Part shown: positions 1-6,470 of the stretch, one piece after another
Numbering within the stretch: the stretch's first letter is position 1
Layout: each line of letters starts with the position of its first letter
Assembly: GCA_003551985.1 (NCBI GenBank)
Contig: PUOB01000371.1
Location: forward strand, 1 to 6,877
DNA length: 6,877 nt
Reading direction: 5' to 3'
DNA from: Desulfobacteraceae bacterium
GTDB taxonomy: Bacteria > Desulfobacterota > Desulfobacteria > Desulfobacterales > Desulfosalsimonadaceae
Position numbers and translations under genes: made by a program
Notes under the pieces: model-generated
What the model was told of the DNA's origin: nothing
The model's input: only the letters and a program-made list of their open reading frames with translations
Database searches by the model: none

Positions 1-8
1 AATGCGCT

Positions 9-25
9 CAAATTATATGTCCTCC
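9..25 (-). promoter_or_regulatory. Probable ribosome binding site and start of a gene running off the left edge
   Basis: On the minus strand a perfect GGAGG (positions 25-21) is followed after 9 bases by a TTG (11-9) that opens a frame to the window edge. It lies 66 bases past the tilS stop, in the same direction. In many bacteria ftsH follows tilS, so ftsH is a reasonable guess, but only three codons are visible and the sequence cannot show it. The TTG start is also uncertain, because a start just beyond the edge is possible. Confidence 0.35.
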
Positions 26-64
26 AAACGAACGGGTATTTCTCTAAAGTATTATCTTGAAACG

Positions 65-105
65 TTTTACGAGTCCATCACCCATTGATAGTCTCGTAAA
101 AAGTC
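65..105. repeat. TTTTTACGAG-type palindromic repeat overlapping the tilS stop
   Basis: The arm TTTTACGAGTCCATCA (65-80) is matched by the inverted arm TGATAGTCTCGTAAAA (85-100), with 14 of 16 positions complementary around a short CCCA-containing loop. The second arm continues as AGTC to 104. The tilS stop codon (80-78) lies inside the first arm, so the repeat supplies both the stop and the last codons of tilS. The same core occurs at 1733-1759 and 6559-6618. There is no T-run beside the stem, so it does not look like a standard intrinsic terminator. Confidence 0.8.
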
Positions 106-1523
106 GCCACCCATTGGGCCCTTAAAACGGTTTTCGTCTGCCGGGTCACCTTGAACCGTTCATCCATCCGCATACCAGCGATCCAGATCACCTTATCCCG
201 GCTTGTGACAAGGGGGATCCGCTTTCTTTGATCCGCCGGCACCTTGTTGTTGATAAAAAAATTCTTCAGCTTCTGGGTCCGGGCCATGCCAAGCGGCATA
301 AAACGATCGCCGGGGCGAACGCTGCGTATATAAAGCGGAAATTCCAGCCTGTCCCAGTCAAAAACCGCCGACTCGCCGGACGGAAAACCATCCATATCCT
401 CTACCGGAATCCGGGTCAAGAAAATACGCGCGCCGGATTCCGGTATATCGACCACTCCCGCGGCTGCCCGTGTTTCATCGACCCCGTATTCGAACGCCCG
501 TGATGCCGATCGGCCGTCAACCGGGCCCAGCGCCCGCAAAGGCTGATCCGCCGCCTTGACAATCAGCGACCCGCCCCTGCGGGTGACCCGGATGCGATCC
601 GGCAGATCGAGCCGTCCGGAGGGATCTGGTTTGTCCATAAGCGACAGGACGGCGTCAATATGCCCGAAACCGATACGCCGAAGGTTTCCCTTTACCGCAT
701 ATACGGCCTTGCGGGCGATCCGCCGCCGCACCGCAAGCGGCTGCGCGGTAATTTTTGCAATATCCAAAACCAGCCGCCCCTCGCTGCAATAATTTGCCGC
801 CGCATCGAAAACAGGCGCGATCAAAGCCTCGATCCAACGGTCCTCGGCGCCGGCTATCCGGCCCAGCCGATGCAGCGTTTCAACGACGCGGGGGTTGTAA
901 TGTTCAAGTGCGGGAATCAGGCGATGGCGAACATGGTTGCGCTGAAATCGGGTATTGTCATTGGTCTTGTCATGGACGAAGGTGATTTTTTCCGCTTCCA
1001 GGAACAACCGCAGTTCTTCCCTGCGGCAGTGAATCAGCGGGCGTACAATGCGTCCCCGCACCGGGGCGATACCCGCCATGCCGGTCGGCCCGCTACCGCG
1101 CAACAGGTTCATAAGGATCAGTTCCGCATCATCGTCTGCATGATGCCCGACCGCTATCCGCCCATATCCGTGACGATTTGCCGTTTCGTCAAAAAACGCG
1201 TACCGGGCGTCCCTTCCCGCTTCCTCAAGGCTGCCGCCGGTTGCTTTCCGTATTGCAAAAAGATCAATACACTTCACATAATAAGGCACTCCCCGGCTTT
1301 TTGCAAGGGCTTCGACAAAAGCGGCATCCCGGTCGGCGGCGTTGCCCCGAAGACCGTGATTGACATGGGCGATGCCGATTTGACAGCCTTTTTCCCGGCA
1401 GACCGACCCAAGGAGGTGGAGCAGCGCCACCGAGTCGGATCCGCCCGAAACCCCGATCAAAACACGGGCGCCCGCCGCCAGCATCAGGTGCTCGTCGATC
1501 GTCTGCCTGACCTTCCGGAGCAA
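78..1523 (-). CDS. tilS: tRNA(Ile)-lysidine synthase TilS
   Basis: This cytosolic enzyme uses ATP and lysine to turn C34 of the CAU-anticodon tRNA(Ile) into lysidine, so that it reads AUA; the gene is usually essential. Counted from the TTG start chosen here (481 residues), the N-type ATP-pyrophosphatase P-loop SGGSDS is at 26-31, HVNHGLR at 53-59, and HHADDDAE at 127-134 (the family usually has HHADDQAE). A middle domain follows. The C-terminal TilS domain, about 396-468, contains RPGDRFMPLGM, KLKNFF and DERFKV. The start is uncertain. The frame is open to a GTG at 1619, but the first ~20 of those codons run through a genomic repeat. The TTG at 1523 puts the P-loop about 25 residues in, as is usual for TilS, and the ATG at 1484 would leave only 12 residues before it. 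None of the three has a clear Shine-Dalgarno site. The last nine residues (ATFYETING) and the stop are encoded by a repeat copy. The function is secure. Confidence 0.95.
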   Translation of the reverse strand: MLRKVRQTIDEHLMLAAGARVLIGVSGGSDSVALLHLLGSVCREKGCQIGIAHVNHGLRGNAADRDAAFVEALAKSRGVPYYVKCIDLFAIRKATGGSLEEAGRDARYAFFDETANRHGYGRIAVGHHADDDAELILMNLLRGSGPTGMAGIAPVRGRIVRPLIHCRREELRLFLEAEKITFVHDKTNDNTRFQRNHVRHRLIPALEHYNPRVVETLHRLGRIAGAEDRWIEALIAPVFDAAANYCSEGRLVLDIAKITAQPLAVRRRIARKAVYAVKGNLRRIGFGHIDAVLSLMDKPDPSGRLDLPDRIRVTRRGGSLIVKAADQPLRALGPVDGRSASRAFEYGVDETRAAAGVVDIPESGARIFLTRIPVEDMDGFPSGESAVFDWDRLEFPLYIRSVRPGDRFMPLGMARTQKLKNFFINNKVPADQRKRIPLVTSRDKVIWIAGMRMDERFKVTRQTKTVLRAQWVATFYETING

Positions 1524-1572
1524 AATGGTTTTATGGGATGTTTTATGGCTCAACGGCGATTTGAACTCAATT

Positions 1573-1600
1573 TTGACGGCTTCGTAAAAAGCCCATTGAT
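1573..1600. repeat. Diverged copy of the TTTTTACGAG repeat upstream of tilS
   Basis: Read on the minus strand, this segment contains ATCAATGGGCTTTTTACGAA followed by GCCGTCAA. It shares the CTTTTTACGA core and an ATCAATGGG block with the copies at 65-105 and 1733-1759. It lies in the upstream extension of the tilS frame, where it would encode WAFYEAVK. This resembles the ATFYETIN encoded by the other copies. Confidence 0.6.
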
Positions 1601-1660
1601 GCGCTTCCTTCGTCAGCACATCCTATGACCCTGCTCCTGCCACGCCAGCACCAGATGCTC

Positions 1661-1684
1661 GTTGTCGTTGTCGTAATCGTACTC
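1661..1684. repeat. Degenerate hexamer run (four units)
   Basis: The units GTTGTC, GTTGTC, GTAATC and GTACTC follow one another directly. On the minus strand they read as an acidic, tyrosine- and asparagine-rich peptide in one frame (EYDYDNDNE) with no start codon of its own. It is probably a short low-complexity tract rather than part of a gene. Confidence 0.5.
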
Positions 1685-1698
1685 GGTTTTTTCAAACG

Positions 1699-1718
1699 CT
1701 TGATCTTGGCCTTTTTAC
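1699..1718. repeat. Partial copy of the arm of the 6627-6751 hairpin element
   Basis: The 20 bases CTTGATCTTGGCCTTTTTAC match the reverse complement of positions 6636-6655 at 18 of 20 positions. Only this one arm is recognisable here. It sits 15 bases from the TTTTTACGAG repeat at 1733-1759, so two repeat types are adjacent here, as they also are at 6559-6751. Confidence 0.55.
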
Positions 1719-1732
1719 AAAGTCGTCTGGCT

Positions 1733-1759
1733 GCGACTTTTTACGAGACTATCAATTTT
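1733..1759. repeat. TTTTTACGAG repeat, single arm
   Basis: GCGACTTTTTACGAGACTAT followed by CAATTTT is identical over its first 23 bases to the minus-strand sequence at the 3' end of tilS (107-85). The two copies therefore sit in opposite orientation on either side of tilS. No second arm is evident here. Confidence 0.75.
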
Positions 1760-1778
1760 AACCGGACGGTATTTTCTC

Positions 1779-1802
1779 GGGCGAAAGATTTTTCGCCCCT
1801 AC
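1779..1802. repeat. GGGCGAA-GATT-TTCGCCC palindrome
   Basis: A perfect 8-base-pair stem (GGGCGAAA / TTTCGCCC) with the loop GATT is followed by CTAC. The same design, with the same GATT loop and CCCCTAC end, occurs as a doubled unit at 6471-6525. It is therefore a second member of one repeat family. Confidence 0.7.
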
Positions 1803-1828
1803 CCGCAAACGCAAATTTTGTTGTATAT

Positions 1829-1856
1829 ATTATAACCACTTAAAATGCAAATACAA
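1829..1856 (-). promoter_or_regulatory. Possible tilS promoter
   Basis: A perfect minus-strand TATAAT (1834-1829) lies in an AT-rich stretch. A weak -35 TTGTAT (1856-1851) is 16 bases upstream, matching the consensus at 3 of 6 positions. A start near 1822 would leave a leader of about 300 bases running through the repeats before tilS, which is long. The AT-rich setting also makes a chance TATAAT likely. Confidence 0.3.
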
Positions 1857-1867
1857 TACACAACGGA

Positions 1868-1897
1868 TTGACACAACCGTTTCATTTGGATTATACA
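1868..1897 (+). promoter_or_regulatory. Sigma70-type promoter of dapL
   Basis: The -35 box TTGACA (1868-1873) is perfect. The -10 box TATACA (1892-1897) is an 18-base spacer away and matches 4 of 6 consensus positions. A transcript from about 1904 would have a leader of roughly 60 bases before dapL, containing a small hairpin (ACAGC/GCTGT, 1915-1928). No operator palindrome or lysine-riboswitch-like fold is apparent. Confidence 0.6.
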
Positions 1898-1905
1898 GGC
1901 GCAAT

Positions 1906-1968
1906 ATGAACGAAACAGCCGAAGCTGTCATCCCCCATGAAACCAAAAAACCAAGGATTCACCCATGA
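1906..1968 (+). CDS. Possible 20-codon upstream ORF overlapping the dapL start
   Basis: An ATG at 1906 opens a 20-codon frame ([10 protein letters not shown]... ending KKPRIHP). Its TGA shares bases with the dapL ATG in an ATGA arrangement, which is typical of translational coupling. No Shine-Dalgarno site precedes it, and the predicted transcription start is almost at its ATG, so translation would have to be nearly leaderless. It has two adjacent Lys codons, too few to argue for lysine-sensing attenuation. It resembles no known protein and may be fortuitous. Confidence 0.25.
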   Translation: MNETAEAVIPHETKKPRIHP

Positions 1969-3188
1969 TAAAAATCAACGAACATTTTTTGAAGCTTCAG
2001 ACATCGTACCTTTTTTCCAATATTGCCCAGAAAATCAATGATTTTGAAAAACAACACCCGGATATGGAAATCATTCGCCTGGGCATCGGCGATGCTACCC
2101 GGGCCCTGCCGCCGGCATGCCTCGCCGCTTTTCACAAGGCCGTCGATGAAATGGGCGACGACGCCTCTTTCCGGGGGTATGGCCCTGAGCAGGGCTACCC
2201 CTTTCTGCGCGAAAAAATCGCCGAAAACGACTTCAGGGCAAGGGGTGCGGAGGTAAACGCGGACGAAATCTTCGTCAGCGACGGCGCCAAGTGCGATACC
2301 GGCAACTTCCAGGAGATCCTGGCCGGCGACATCAAAATCGCCGTTCCGGACCCGGTGTACCCGGTTTACGTGGACACCAACGTCATGGCCGGACGAACAG
2401 GGCCTTTCAGGGACGGGCGCTTTGAAAACATCGTCTACCTGGAAAGCACCGAAAAGACCGACTATATCCCGGAACTACCGGAGGAACCGGTCGATCTGGT
2501 CTATTTGTGCTTTCCCAACAACCCGACCGGCGCCACCATCTCCCGGGAGGCCCTGGGTCGGTGGGTCGACTGGGCGAGGCAGAACAAGGCGCTGATTTTA
2601 TTCGACGCCGCCTACGAGGCGTTTATCCGGGACGATGCCATGGTAAAATCCATCTATGAAATTCCCGGGGCCCGCGAGGTGGCCGTCGAGTTCCGCAGTT
2701 TTTCCAAGACCGCCGGTTTTACGGGAACCCGGTGTGCGTTTACCGTCGTGCCCAAGGAATGCACCGCCTATGATGCCGCGGGCGGCGCCCACAGCCTGCA
2801 CAGCCTCTGGAACCGCCGTCACAGCACCAAGTTCAACGGCGTCTCCTACCCGGTGCAGCGGGCCGCGGAAGCGGTCTACAGCGATGCGGGGAAATCCCAA
2901 ACCCGGGAAATTATTGACGACTATATGGCAAACGCCGAAATGATCCGGCAGGAAATGGACAAAATGGGCTATGACTGCGTCGGCGGCCGGCATTCGCCGT
3001 ATATATGGATCGACGCCAAGGCCGATTCATGGCAGTTTTTCGACATGCTGCTCAACAAGGCCGGCGTGGTATGCACGCCGGGGGCCGGTTTCGGTCCATG
3101 CGGCGCCCGCCATATCCGGCTGAGCGCCTTTAACCGCTTTGAAAACGTGGATATCGCCATGAAGCGCATCCGCGAGGCGATGAAATAA
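1965..3188 (+). CDS. dapL: LL-diaminopimelate aminotransferase DapL
   Basis: This PLP enzyme converts L-tetrahydrodipicolinate and glutamate directly to LL-diaminopimelate, replacing the DapD/DapC/DapE steps of the acylase routes to lysine and meso-DAP. The protein is 407 residues, the usual length. It is a fold-type I aminotransferase with strong DapL signatures: [14 protein letters not shown] (37-50), [20 protein letters not shown] (69-88), [10 protein letters not shown] (105-114), [18 protein letters not shown] (129-146), FPNNPTG (183-189), FDAAYEAFI (213-221), [12 protein letters not shown] (245-256, Schiff-base lysine K248) and the carboxylate-binding arginine in HIRLSAF (R385). AAGGA at 1953-1957, seven bases before the ATG, supports the start. 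Small oddities are GGRHSPYIW, where Asn usually stands in place of His, and cysteines in [11 protein letters not shown]. It has its own promoter, faces away from tilS and converges on pabBC with 20 bases between the stops. Confidence 0.96.
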   Translation: MIKINEHFLKLQTSYLFSNIAQKINDFEKQHPDMEIIRLGIGDATRALPPACLAAFHKAVDEMGDDASFRGYGPEQGYPFLREKIAENDFRARGAEVNADEIFVSDGAKCDTGNFQEILAGDIKIAVPDPVYPVYVDTNVMAGRTGPFRDGRFENIVYLESTEKTDYIPELPEEPVDLVYLCFPNNPTGATISREALGRWVDWARQNKALILFDAAYEAFIRDDAMVKSIYEIPGAREVAVEFRSFSKTAGFTGTRCAFTVVPKECTAYDAAGGAHSLHSLWNRRHSTKFNGVSYPVQRAAEAVYSDAGKSQTREIIDDYMANAEMIRQEMDKMGYDCVGGRHSPYIWIDAKADSWQFFDMLLNKAGVVCTPGAGFGPCGARHIRLSAFNRFENVDIAMKRIREAMK

Positions 3189-3208
3189 TTTATAACGGAA
3201 TGCGGCCC

Positions 3209-5500
3209 CTATAAAACGACCTTGTTGATCTGCGAGCAAAGCCCGGGTTCGGAGCGCATCGGGGCGCCGTCCAGGCCGATGGCGGGGACGGCGCCCATCA
3301 GGGAATTGGTCAGGATAACGGCATCAAAGCCGGGCAGGTCGTCCGGCATAATCCGTTTTCTCGTAATGCCGTAGCCGTTTTCACGAAGATATTCAGCCGC
3401 CTGCGCCGCCATGATACCGGACAGTACGTGGGCGGATGCCGGCAGAATCGCTTCCCTGCCCGAAATACAGATCATGTTGGCGGTATTGGTCTCGGACACG
3501 GAGCCGTCCGGATTCAGGATTACGGCCTCGTCCGCCCCTTCCCGGCGCGCCCATTTTCCGGCCAGGTAATAATAAAGGTAGTTGAGGGTTTTGTGATTCG
3601 CCAGGGGCGTTTCCCGGGGCCGGGGATATACGGCCAGGTCAAGCCCCATCTTCTGGAGCACATCGAGCCGGTGGCGGGAAGGGGCGGCGGTTACGACCAT
3701 GTTTGCCGAAAACGGTCCGCTTTCACCGTCCTCGATGCAGGCGGCGGTTATTTTTACCGTTGAGAGCGTATTTTCAAGCCGGTTTTCCGAGATCACCTGC
3801 CGGATAATCTCAGACCATGTCACATCCGGGGGGGTTGTTTCGAACAGGGCCTCCCATGCCCTGTTGAAGCGGGCGACATGCGCATCCACGTAAGCGGGTT
3901 CGCCATGGCTTGCCCGTATCGTCTCGAAAAACCCGTACCCGTACATAACCCCCTTGTCGGTTGCATGAAACCGGACATCAGTCGTGGGGACGATGGCGCC
4001 GTTAAACCATGCCACAGGTTGGGCCATGGATTGGGTGGTCTCCGGCCCGCCGCCGTTTTGTTTTTCAAAAAGCCCCATTATGGTGCCTCCTTTATGAAGC
4101 GTTTCTTCGTATTCGTCCGCCGGGTCCGAGTCAAATACCACCCCGCCGCCCACGGAAAAACAAATGCGCCCGCCCGTAATGGTTGCGGTCCGTATGGCGA
4201 TGGACAGGTCCATGGTTTCGTGAAAGCTGATGTACCCGATGGATCCGGTGTAAATGTGCCGCCTGCAGGGTTCCATCTCGTCGATGATCTCCATGGCCCG
4301 GATCCGCGGGCAGCCCGTTATGGACCCGCCCGGGAAAGCCGCCCGGATCAAATCCACGCTGTCTTTTTCGGCCACCAGCGCGCCTTTGACGATGGAGACG
4401 AGGTGAAAAACATTTTTATAGGGCTCCAGGCGGCGGTGTTCGGCCACCCGGACGCTCCCGGCCTGGCAGACCCGCCCCAGGTCGTTTCGCACCAGATCGA
4501 CGATCATGGACAATTCCGCATCGTCTTTTGCGCTGTTTAACAATTCGCGGGCATTGTCGCGGTCCTGTGTTCCGGTTTTGCCCCGCGGCCGGGTCCCCTT
4601 GATCGGGCGGGATTCGACGTGCCGCCCGGACTGCCTGAGAAACCGCTCCGGGGAGGTGGACACGATCCGGTGGTCCCCCGCGTTGACATACGCATAAAAC
4701 GGCGCCGGGGCTTTTTCAAAGAGGGTCTTGAACATGGCAAAGGCGCAGCCGTGAAACGCGCCCTCAAAACGCTGGGAGAGGTTTACCTGGTAGATGTGCC
4801 CGGAAATGATATAGTCCCTTATTTTTTCAACACCCGTCATGTAGGTTTTTCGCGAAAAAGAAGAGGAAAACCCCTTGTGATCCGTTGAAAAACCAACAAA
4901 TTCAGACATCTGGCTGTCTATCCGGTCGAAAAAAGCCCTGCGGTCGTCATGGTAAGAGTCGCTTTCCCCTTTTTTCCGAACAGGTATATGAAGCTGCCGG
5001 CCGCCGGTTATCCTGTCTTCGACAAGTATGGCGGACGGCGCATACATGCACAGGTGGGGGAGGCCCAAATCGTCGACGGTGGTTCGGGGCAGCGTTTCAA
5101 TTAAATCCTTGAGGTCGTATGCCAGGTATCCGAAAAGGCCCGCAGCGATGGGTGCAGCCAGGTTTTTCGGCATCGCCCGGCGTAAAAAATCGAGTTGCGC
5201 GCGGTATTGCCCGGCAATCTCCTGTAAAAGGTCGAGCGGGTCGGCAGTTACATCAACCGTCCGGTGCGGCAACACAATTTTGCTTCGGGCATCACGGCTG
5301 CGGATCGTCAACCACGGGTTTACCGCAAGGATATTATACCGGGCGCTGTCGCTGTCGCCGCCGCTCATCAGGACAACGGTACCCGTGTCCCCCGAGAACT
5401 TCGCGGCAATATCCAGAAAAGATAACGCCGGGGGGAACGCTTCCGTATGAATCCGTTCGAGAACCCCTGTATCGCCTGAAAGGGAATCTATCCGCGACAT
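3209..5500 (-). CDS. pabBC: PabB-PabC fusion: aminodeoxychorismate synthase component I and 4-amino-4-deoxychorismate lyase
   Basis: A 763-residue cytosolic protein covers two successive steps of PABA synthesis for folate. Residues 1 to about 480 are a chorismate-binding synthase. They contain an N-terminal domain with GLFGYLAYDL (121-130), then IYQVNLSQRF (236-245), PIKGTRPRG, VDLVRNDLGR (334-343), GGSITGCPRIRAMEII (391-406) and GSIGYIS (419-425). Lysine 301 in PIKGTRPRG marks aminodeoxychorismate synthase; anthranilate synthase TrpE has Ala there. GCPR replaces the common GAPK. After a Gly-rich linker (about 480-492), residues 492-763 form a class IV PLP lyase like PabC (~270 aa). Its Schiff-base lysine is K637 in NHKTLNY, and E670 in VSETNTANM contacts the PLP ring. 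The ATG at 5500 overlaps the end of pabA by 13 bases and has GGGGG six bases upstream. An in-frame ATG at 4027, exactly at the lyase boundary, could give a separate PabC, though its ribosome site is weak. No terminator is evident after the stop. Confidence 0.94.
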   Translation of the reverse strand: MSRIDSLSGDTGVLERIHTEAFPPALSFLDIAAKFSGDTGTVVLMSGGDSDSARYNILAVNPWLTIRSRDARSKIVLPHRTVDVTADPLDLLQEIAGQYRAQLDFLRRAMPKNLAAPIAAGLFGYLAYDLKDLIETLPRTTVDDLGLPHLCMYAPSAILVEDRITGGRQLHIPVRKKGESDSYHDDRRAFFDRIDSQMSEFVGFSTDHKGFSSSFSRKTYMTGVEKIRDYIISGHIYQVNLSQRFEGAFHGCAFAMFKTLFEKAPAPFYAYVNAGDHRIVSTSPERFLRQSGRHVESRPIKGTRPRGKTGTQDRDNARELLNSAKDDAELSMIVDLVRNDLGRVCQAGSVRVAEHRRLEPYKNVFHLVSIVKGALVAEKDSVDLIRAAFPGGSITGCPRIRAMEIIDEMEPCRRHIYTGSIGYISFHETMDLSIAIRTATITGGRICFSVGGGVVFDSDPADEYEETLHKGGTIMGLFEKQNGGGPETTQSMAQPVAWFNGAIVPTTDVRFHATDKGVMYGYGFFETIRASHGEPAYVDAHVARFNRAWEALFETTPPDVTWSEIIRQVISENRLENTLSTVKITAACIEDGESGPFSANMVVTAAPSRHRLDVLQKMGLDLAVYPRPRETPLANHKTLNYLYYYLAGKWARREGADEAVILNPDGSVSETNTANMICISGREAILPASAHVLSGIMAAQAAEYLRENGYGITRKRIMPDDLPGFDAVILTNSLMGAVPAIGLDGAPMRSEPGLCSQINKVVL

Positions 5501-6129
5501 GCGTCACCCCCGGTGCTTTCTTTTTCGGCGCCCCCCCTGCATTCGAAAACGCAGCCAAGGGGGCCGGTTTTGAGGAAGTTTTCCACCAGCCCGAAGCCGG
5601 CGTCGGTCATGAAGCTTTCCGGGTGAAACTGCACGCCATAGAGATTCAGGGCCGGCTGCCAAAGGCCCATGGCAACACCGTCTTCGGACCGGGCGTTGAC
5701 CGTCAGGTCCCGGCCTTTCGCATCGACCACGAGGGAATGGTAACGCGCGGCGGTAAAGGGATTGGGAAGTCCGGAAAAAAGCCCCGTATCGTCGTGGTAA
5801 ATCCGGCTGGTTTTGCCGTGAACGGGCACCGGCGCTTTCACGGTTTTCCCGCCAAACGCCTCGTTTATGCTCTGCATGCCCAGGCATACCCCCAAAAGCG
5901 GGATCCGGCCCGCCGCCCGGCCTGCCAGCGCGACGGATATCCCCGCATTGGCGGGGTTCCCCGGCCCCGGACTCACGAGGATATAGTCGGGGGATGCATT
6001 CAAAACCCCGGATACGGATATCTTGTCCGCCCGGTATACGCAGATCTCCAAGTCGTATTGCATGAACATCTGCACGAGGTTATGGGTAAAGGAGTCATAA
6101 TTGTCTATGACAATGAGCCTGCAATGCAT
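5488..6129 (-). CDS. pabA: Glutamine amidotransferase PabA/TrpG, aminodeoxychorismate synthase component II
   Basis: A class I glutamine amidotransferase of 213 residues hydrolyses glutamine and passes ammonia to its synthase partner. The oxyanion-strand motif SPGPGNPANAGIS is at 53-65, the nucleophile C82 lies in GVCLGMQ, and H169 and E171 of GVQFHPES complete the triad. The N-terminus IDNYDSFTHNLV is typical of the PabA/TrpG family. Sequence alone does not split PabA from TrpG. The overlapping downstream PabB-PabC gene and the absence of trp genes argue for a PABA role, although one subunit can serve both enzymes. The ATG at 6129 is chosen because GGAGG lies 10 bases upstream. The in-frame GTG at 6177 is inside a terminator hairpin and would add 16 unrelated residues. 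The tail after about residue 190 is a Cys/Gly-rich extension (ECRGGAEKESTGGDACRG), part of it encoded in the overlap with pabBC. Confidence 0.93.
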   Translation of the reverse strand: MHCRLIVIDNYDSFTHNLVQMFMQYDLEICVYRADKISVSGVLNASPDYILVSPGPGNPANAGISVALAGRAAGRIPLLGVCLGMQSINEAFGGKTVKAPVPVHGKTSRIYHDDTGLFSGLPNPFTAARYHSLVVDAKGRDLTVNARSEDGVAMGLWQPALNLYGVQFHPESFMTDAGFGLVENFLKTGPLGCVFECRGGAEKESTGGDACRG

Positions 6130-6139
6130 CGGGGTCTTT

Positions 6140-6144
6140 CCTCC
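6140..6144 (-). promoter_or_regulatory. Ribosome binding site deciding the pabA start
   Basis: A perfect minus-strand GGAGG lies 10 bases before the ATG at 6129. It is 20 bases downstream of the U-run of the terminator at 6164-6196. Any ribosome loading here therefore depends on transcription having passed that terminator, or on a start site located between the two. Confidence 0.75.
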
Positions 6145-6163
6145 AAACCGGATCTTCGAACCT

Positions 6164-6196
6164 AAAAAAAACGCCACCCATAGAGTCTGGGTGGCG
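6164..6196 (-). terminator. Intrinsic terminator in the pabA leader (possible attenuator)
   Basis: On the minus strand CGCCACCCA (6196-6188) and TGGGTGGCG (6180-6172) form a perfect GC-rich 9-base-pair stem with a 7-base loop, followed at once by eight T (6171-6164). That is a textbook rho-independent terminator, and it has no T-run on the plus-strand side. It ends 34 bases before the pabA ATG. No minus-strand gene is visible in the 680 bases upstream that it could be closing, so a role in controlling pabA readthrough is plausible. Confidence 0.8.
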
Positions 6197-6208
6197 CAAT
6201 GGCCTGTC

Positions 6209-6232
6209 AGAAGCGGCCTCGATGCCGCTTCT
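6209..6232 (-). other. Second leader hairpin upstream of the pabA terminator
   Basis: AGAAGCGGC and GCCGCTTCT form a perfect 9-base-pair stem around a 6-base loop, 12 bases before the terminator stem on the minus-strand transcript. The CTGACAGGCC that begins at its 3' foot (6212-6203 on the minus strand, overlapping the last bases of the stem) can also pair with an upstream GGCTGTCAG near 6274-6266, with one bulged base. The leader thus has at least two alternative folds, but none that I can see sequesters the terminator stem. Confidence 0.55.
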
Positions 6233-6359
6233 ACATAACTCTTTTACCCGTGCCGGGTTTTTGGCCTGACAGCCGGCCGGGCACGAACCATTACAACTTG
6301 TATTTCACAGATAAATAACAAAGAGTGGCCGGGCGGTGCAAGCAAAAAGACAACTGTTC

Positions 6360-6388
6360 TTGACAGGGGTTTAAATTTCAAATATAAA
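6360..6388 (+). promoter_or_regulatory. Strong sigma70-type promoter pointing right
   Basis: A perfect TTGACA (6360-6365) is separated by exactly 17 bases from TATAAA (6383-6388), which matches 5 of 6 consensus positions. Transcription from about 6395 would run through the 6471-6525 palindrome and the 6559-6751 repeats toward the right edge. No gene lies downstream within the window, so it serves either a gene beyond 6877 or a noncoding transcript. Confidence 0.55.
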
Positions 6389-6470
6389 GCGCAGGTTGCT
6401 TTTGCGGCGTTGTCTTATTTCCGGTGCCGAAAAAAATCCGGAATCCAGGCTTTAACAACCGTTGAAGACG

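Noticed and set aside
660..1628. 322-codon plus-strand open frame opposite tilS
   Set aside because: It lies entirely antisense to the well-supported tilS and its translation has no recognisable domain.
1625..1843. 72-codon plus-strand ORF with a hydrophobic Val/Leu stretch upstream of dapL
   Set aside because: Its hydrophobic part is the translated hexamer tract and the rest is repeat DNA (including ATFYETIN). It has no ribosome site, so it is not a credible membrane protein.
3189..3208. Bidirectional terminator between the convergent dapL and pabBC stops
   Set aside because: The 20-base gap has no stem-loop with a T-run on either strand.
5119..6165. 348-codon plus-strand open frame opposite pabA and the start of pabBC
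   Set aside because: It is antisense to two genes with intact catalytic motifs and has low-complexity, Pro/Gly/Arg-rich content typical of a GC-rich shadow frame.
6130..6177. GTG at 6177 as an upstream start for pabA
   Set aside because: It lies within the terminator stem and its first codons are the T-run. The ATG at 6129 has a GGAGG and gives the family N-terminus.
6244..6260. Plus-strand terminator ACCCG-TGC-CGGGT followed by T
   Set aside because: The five-base-pair stem with a three-base loop is weak and no plus-strand gene ends upstream of it.
6164..6300. T-box or trp-type attenuator upstream of pabA
   Set aside because: No T-box consensus (AGGGUGGNACCGCG) is present, and the only leader frame lacks Trp codons. 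Only the terminator and hairpins can be supported.
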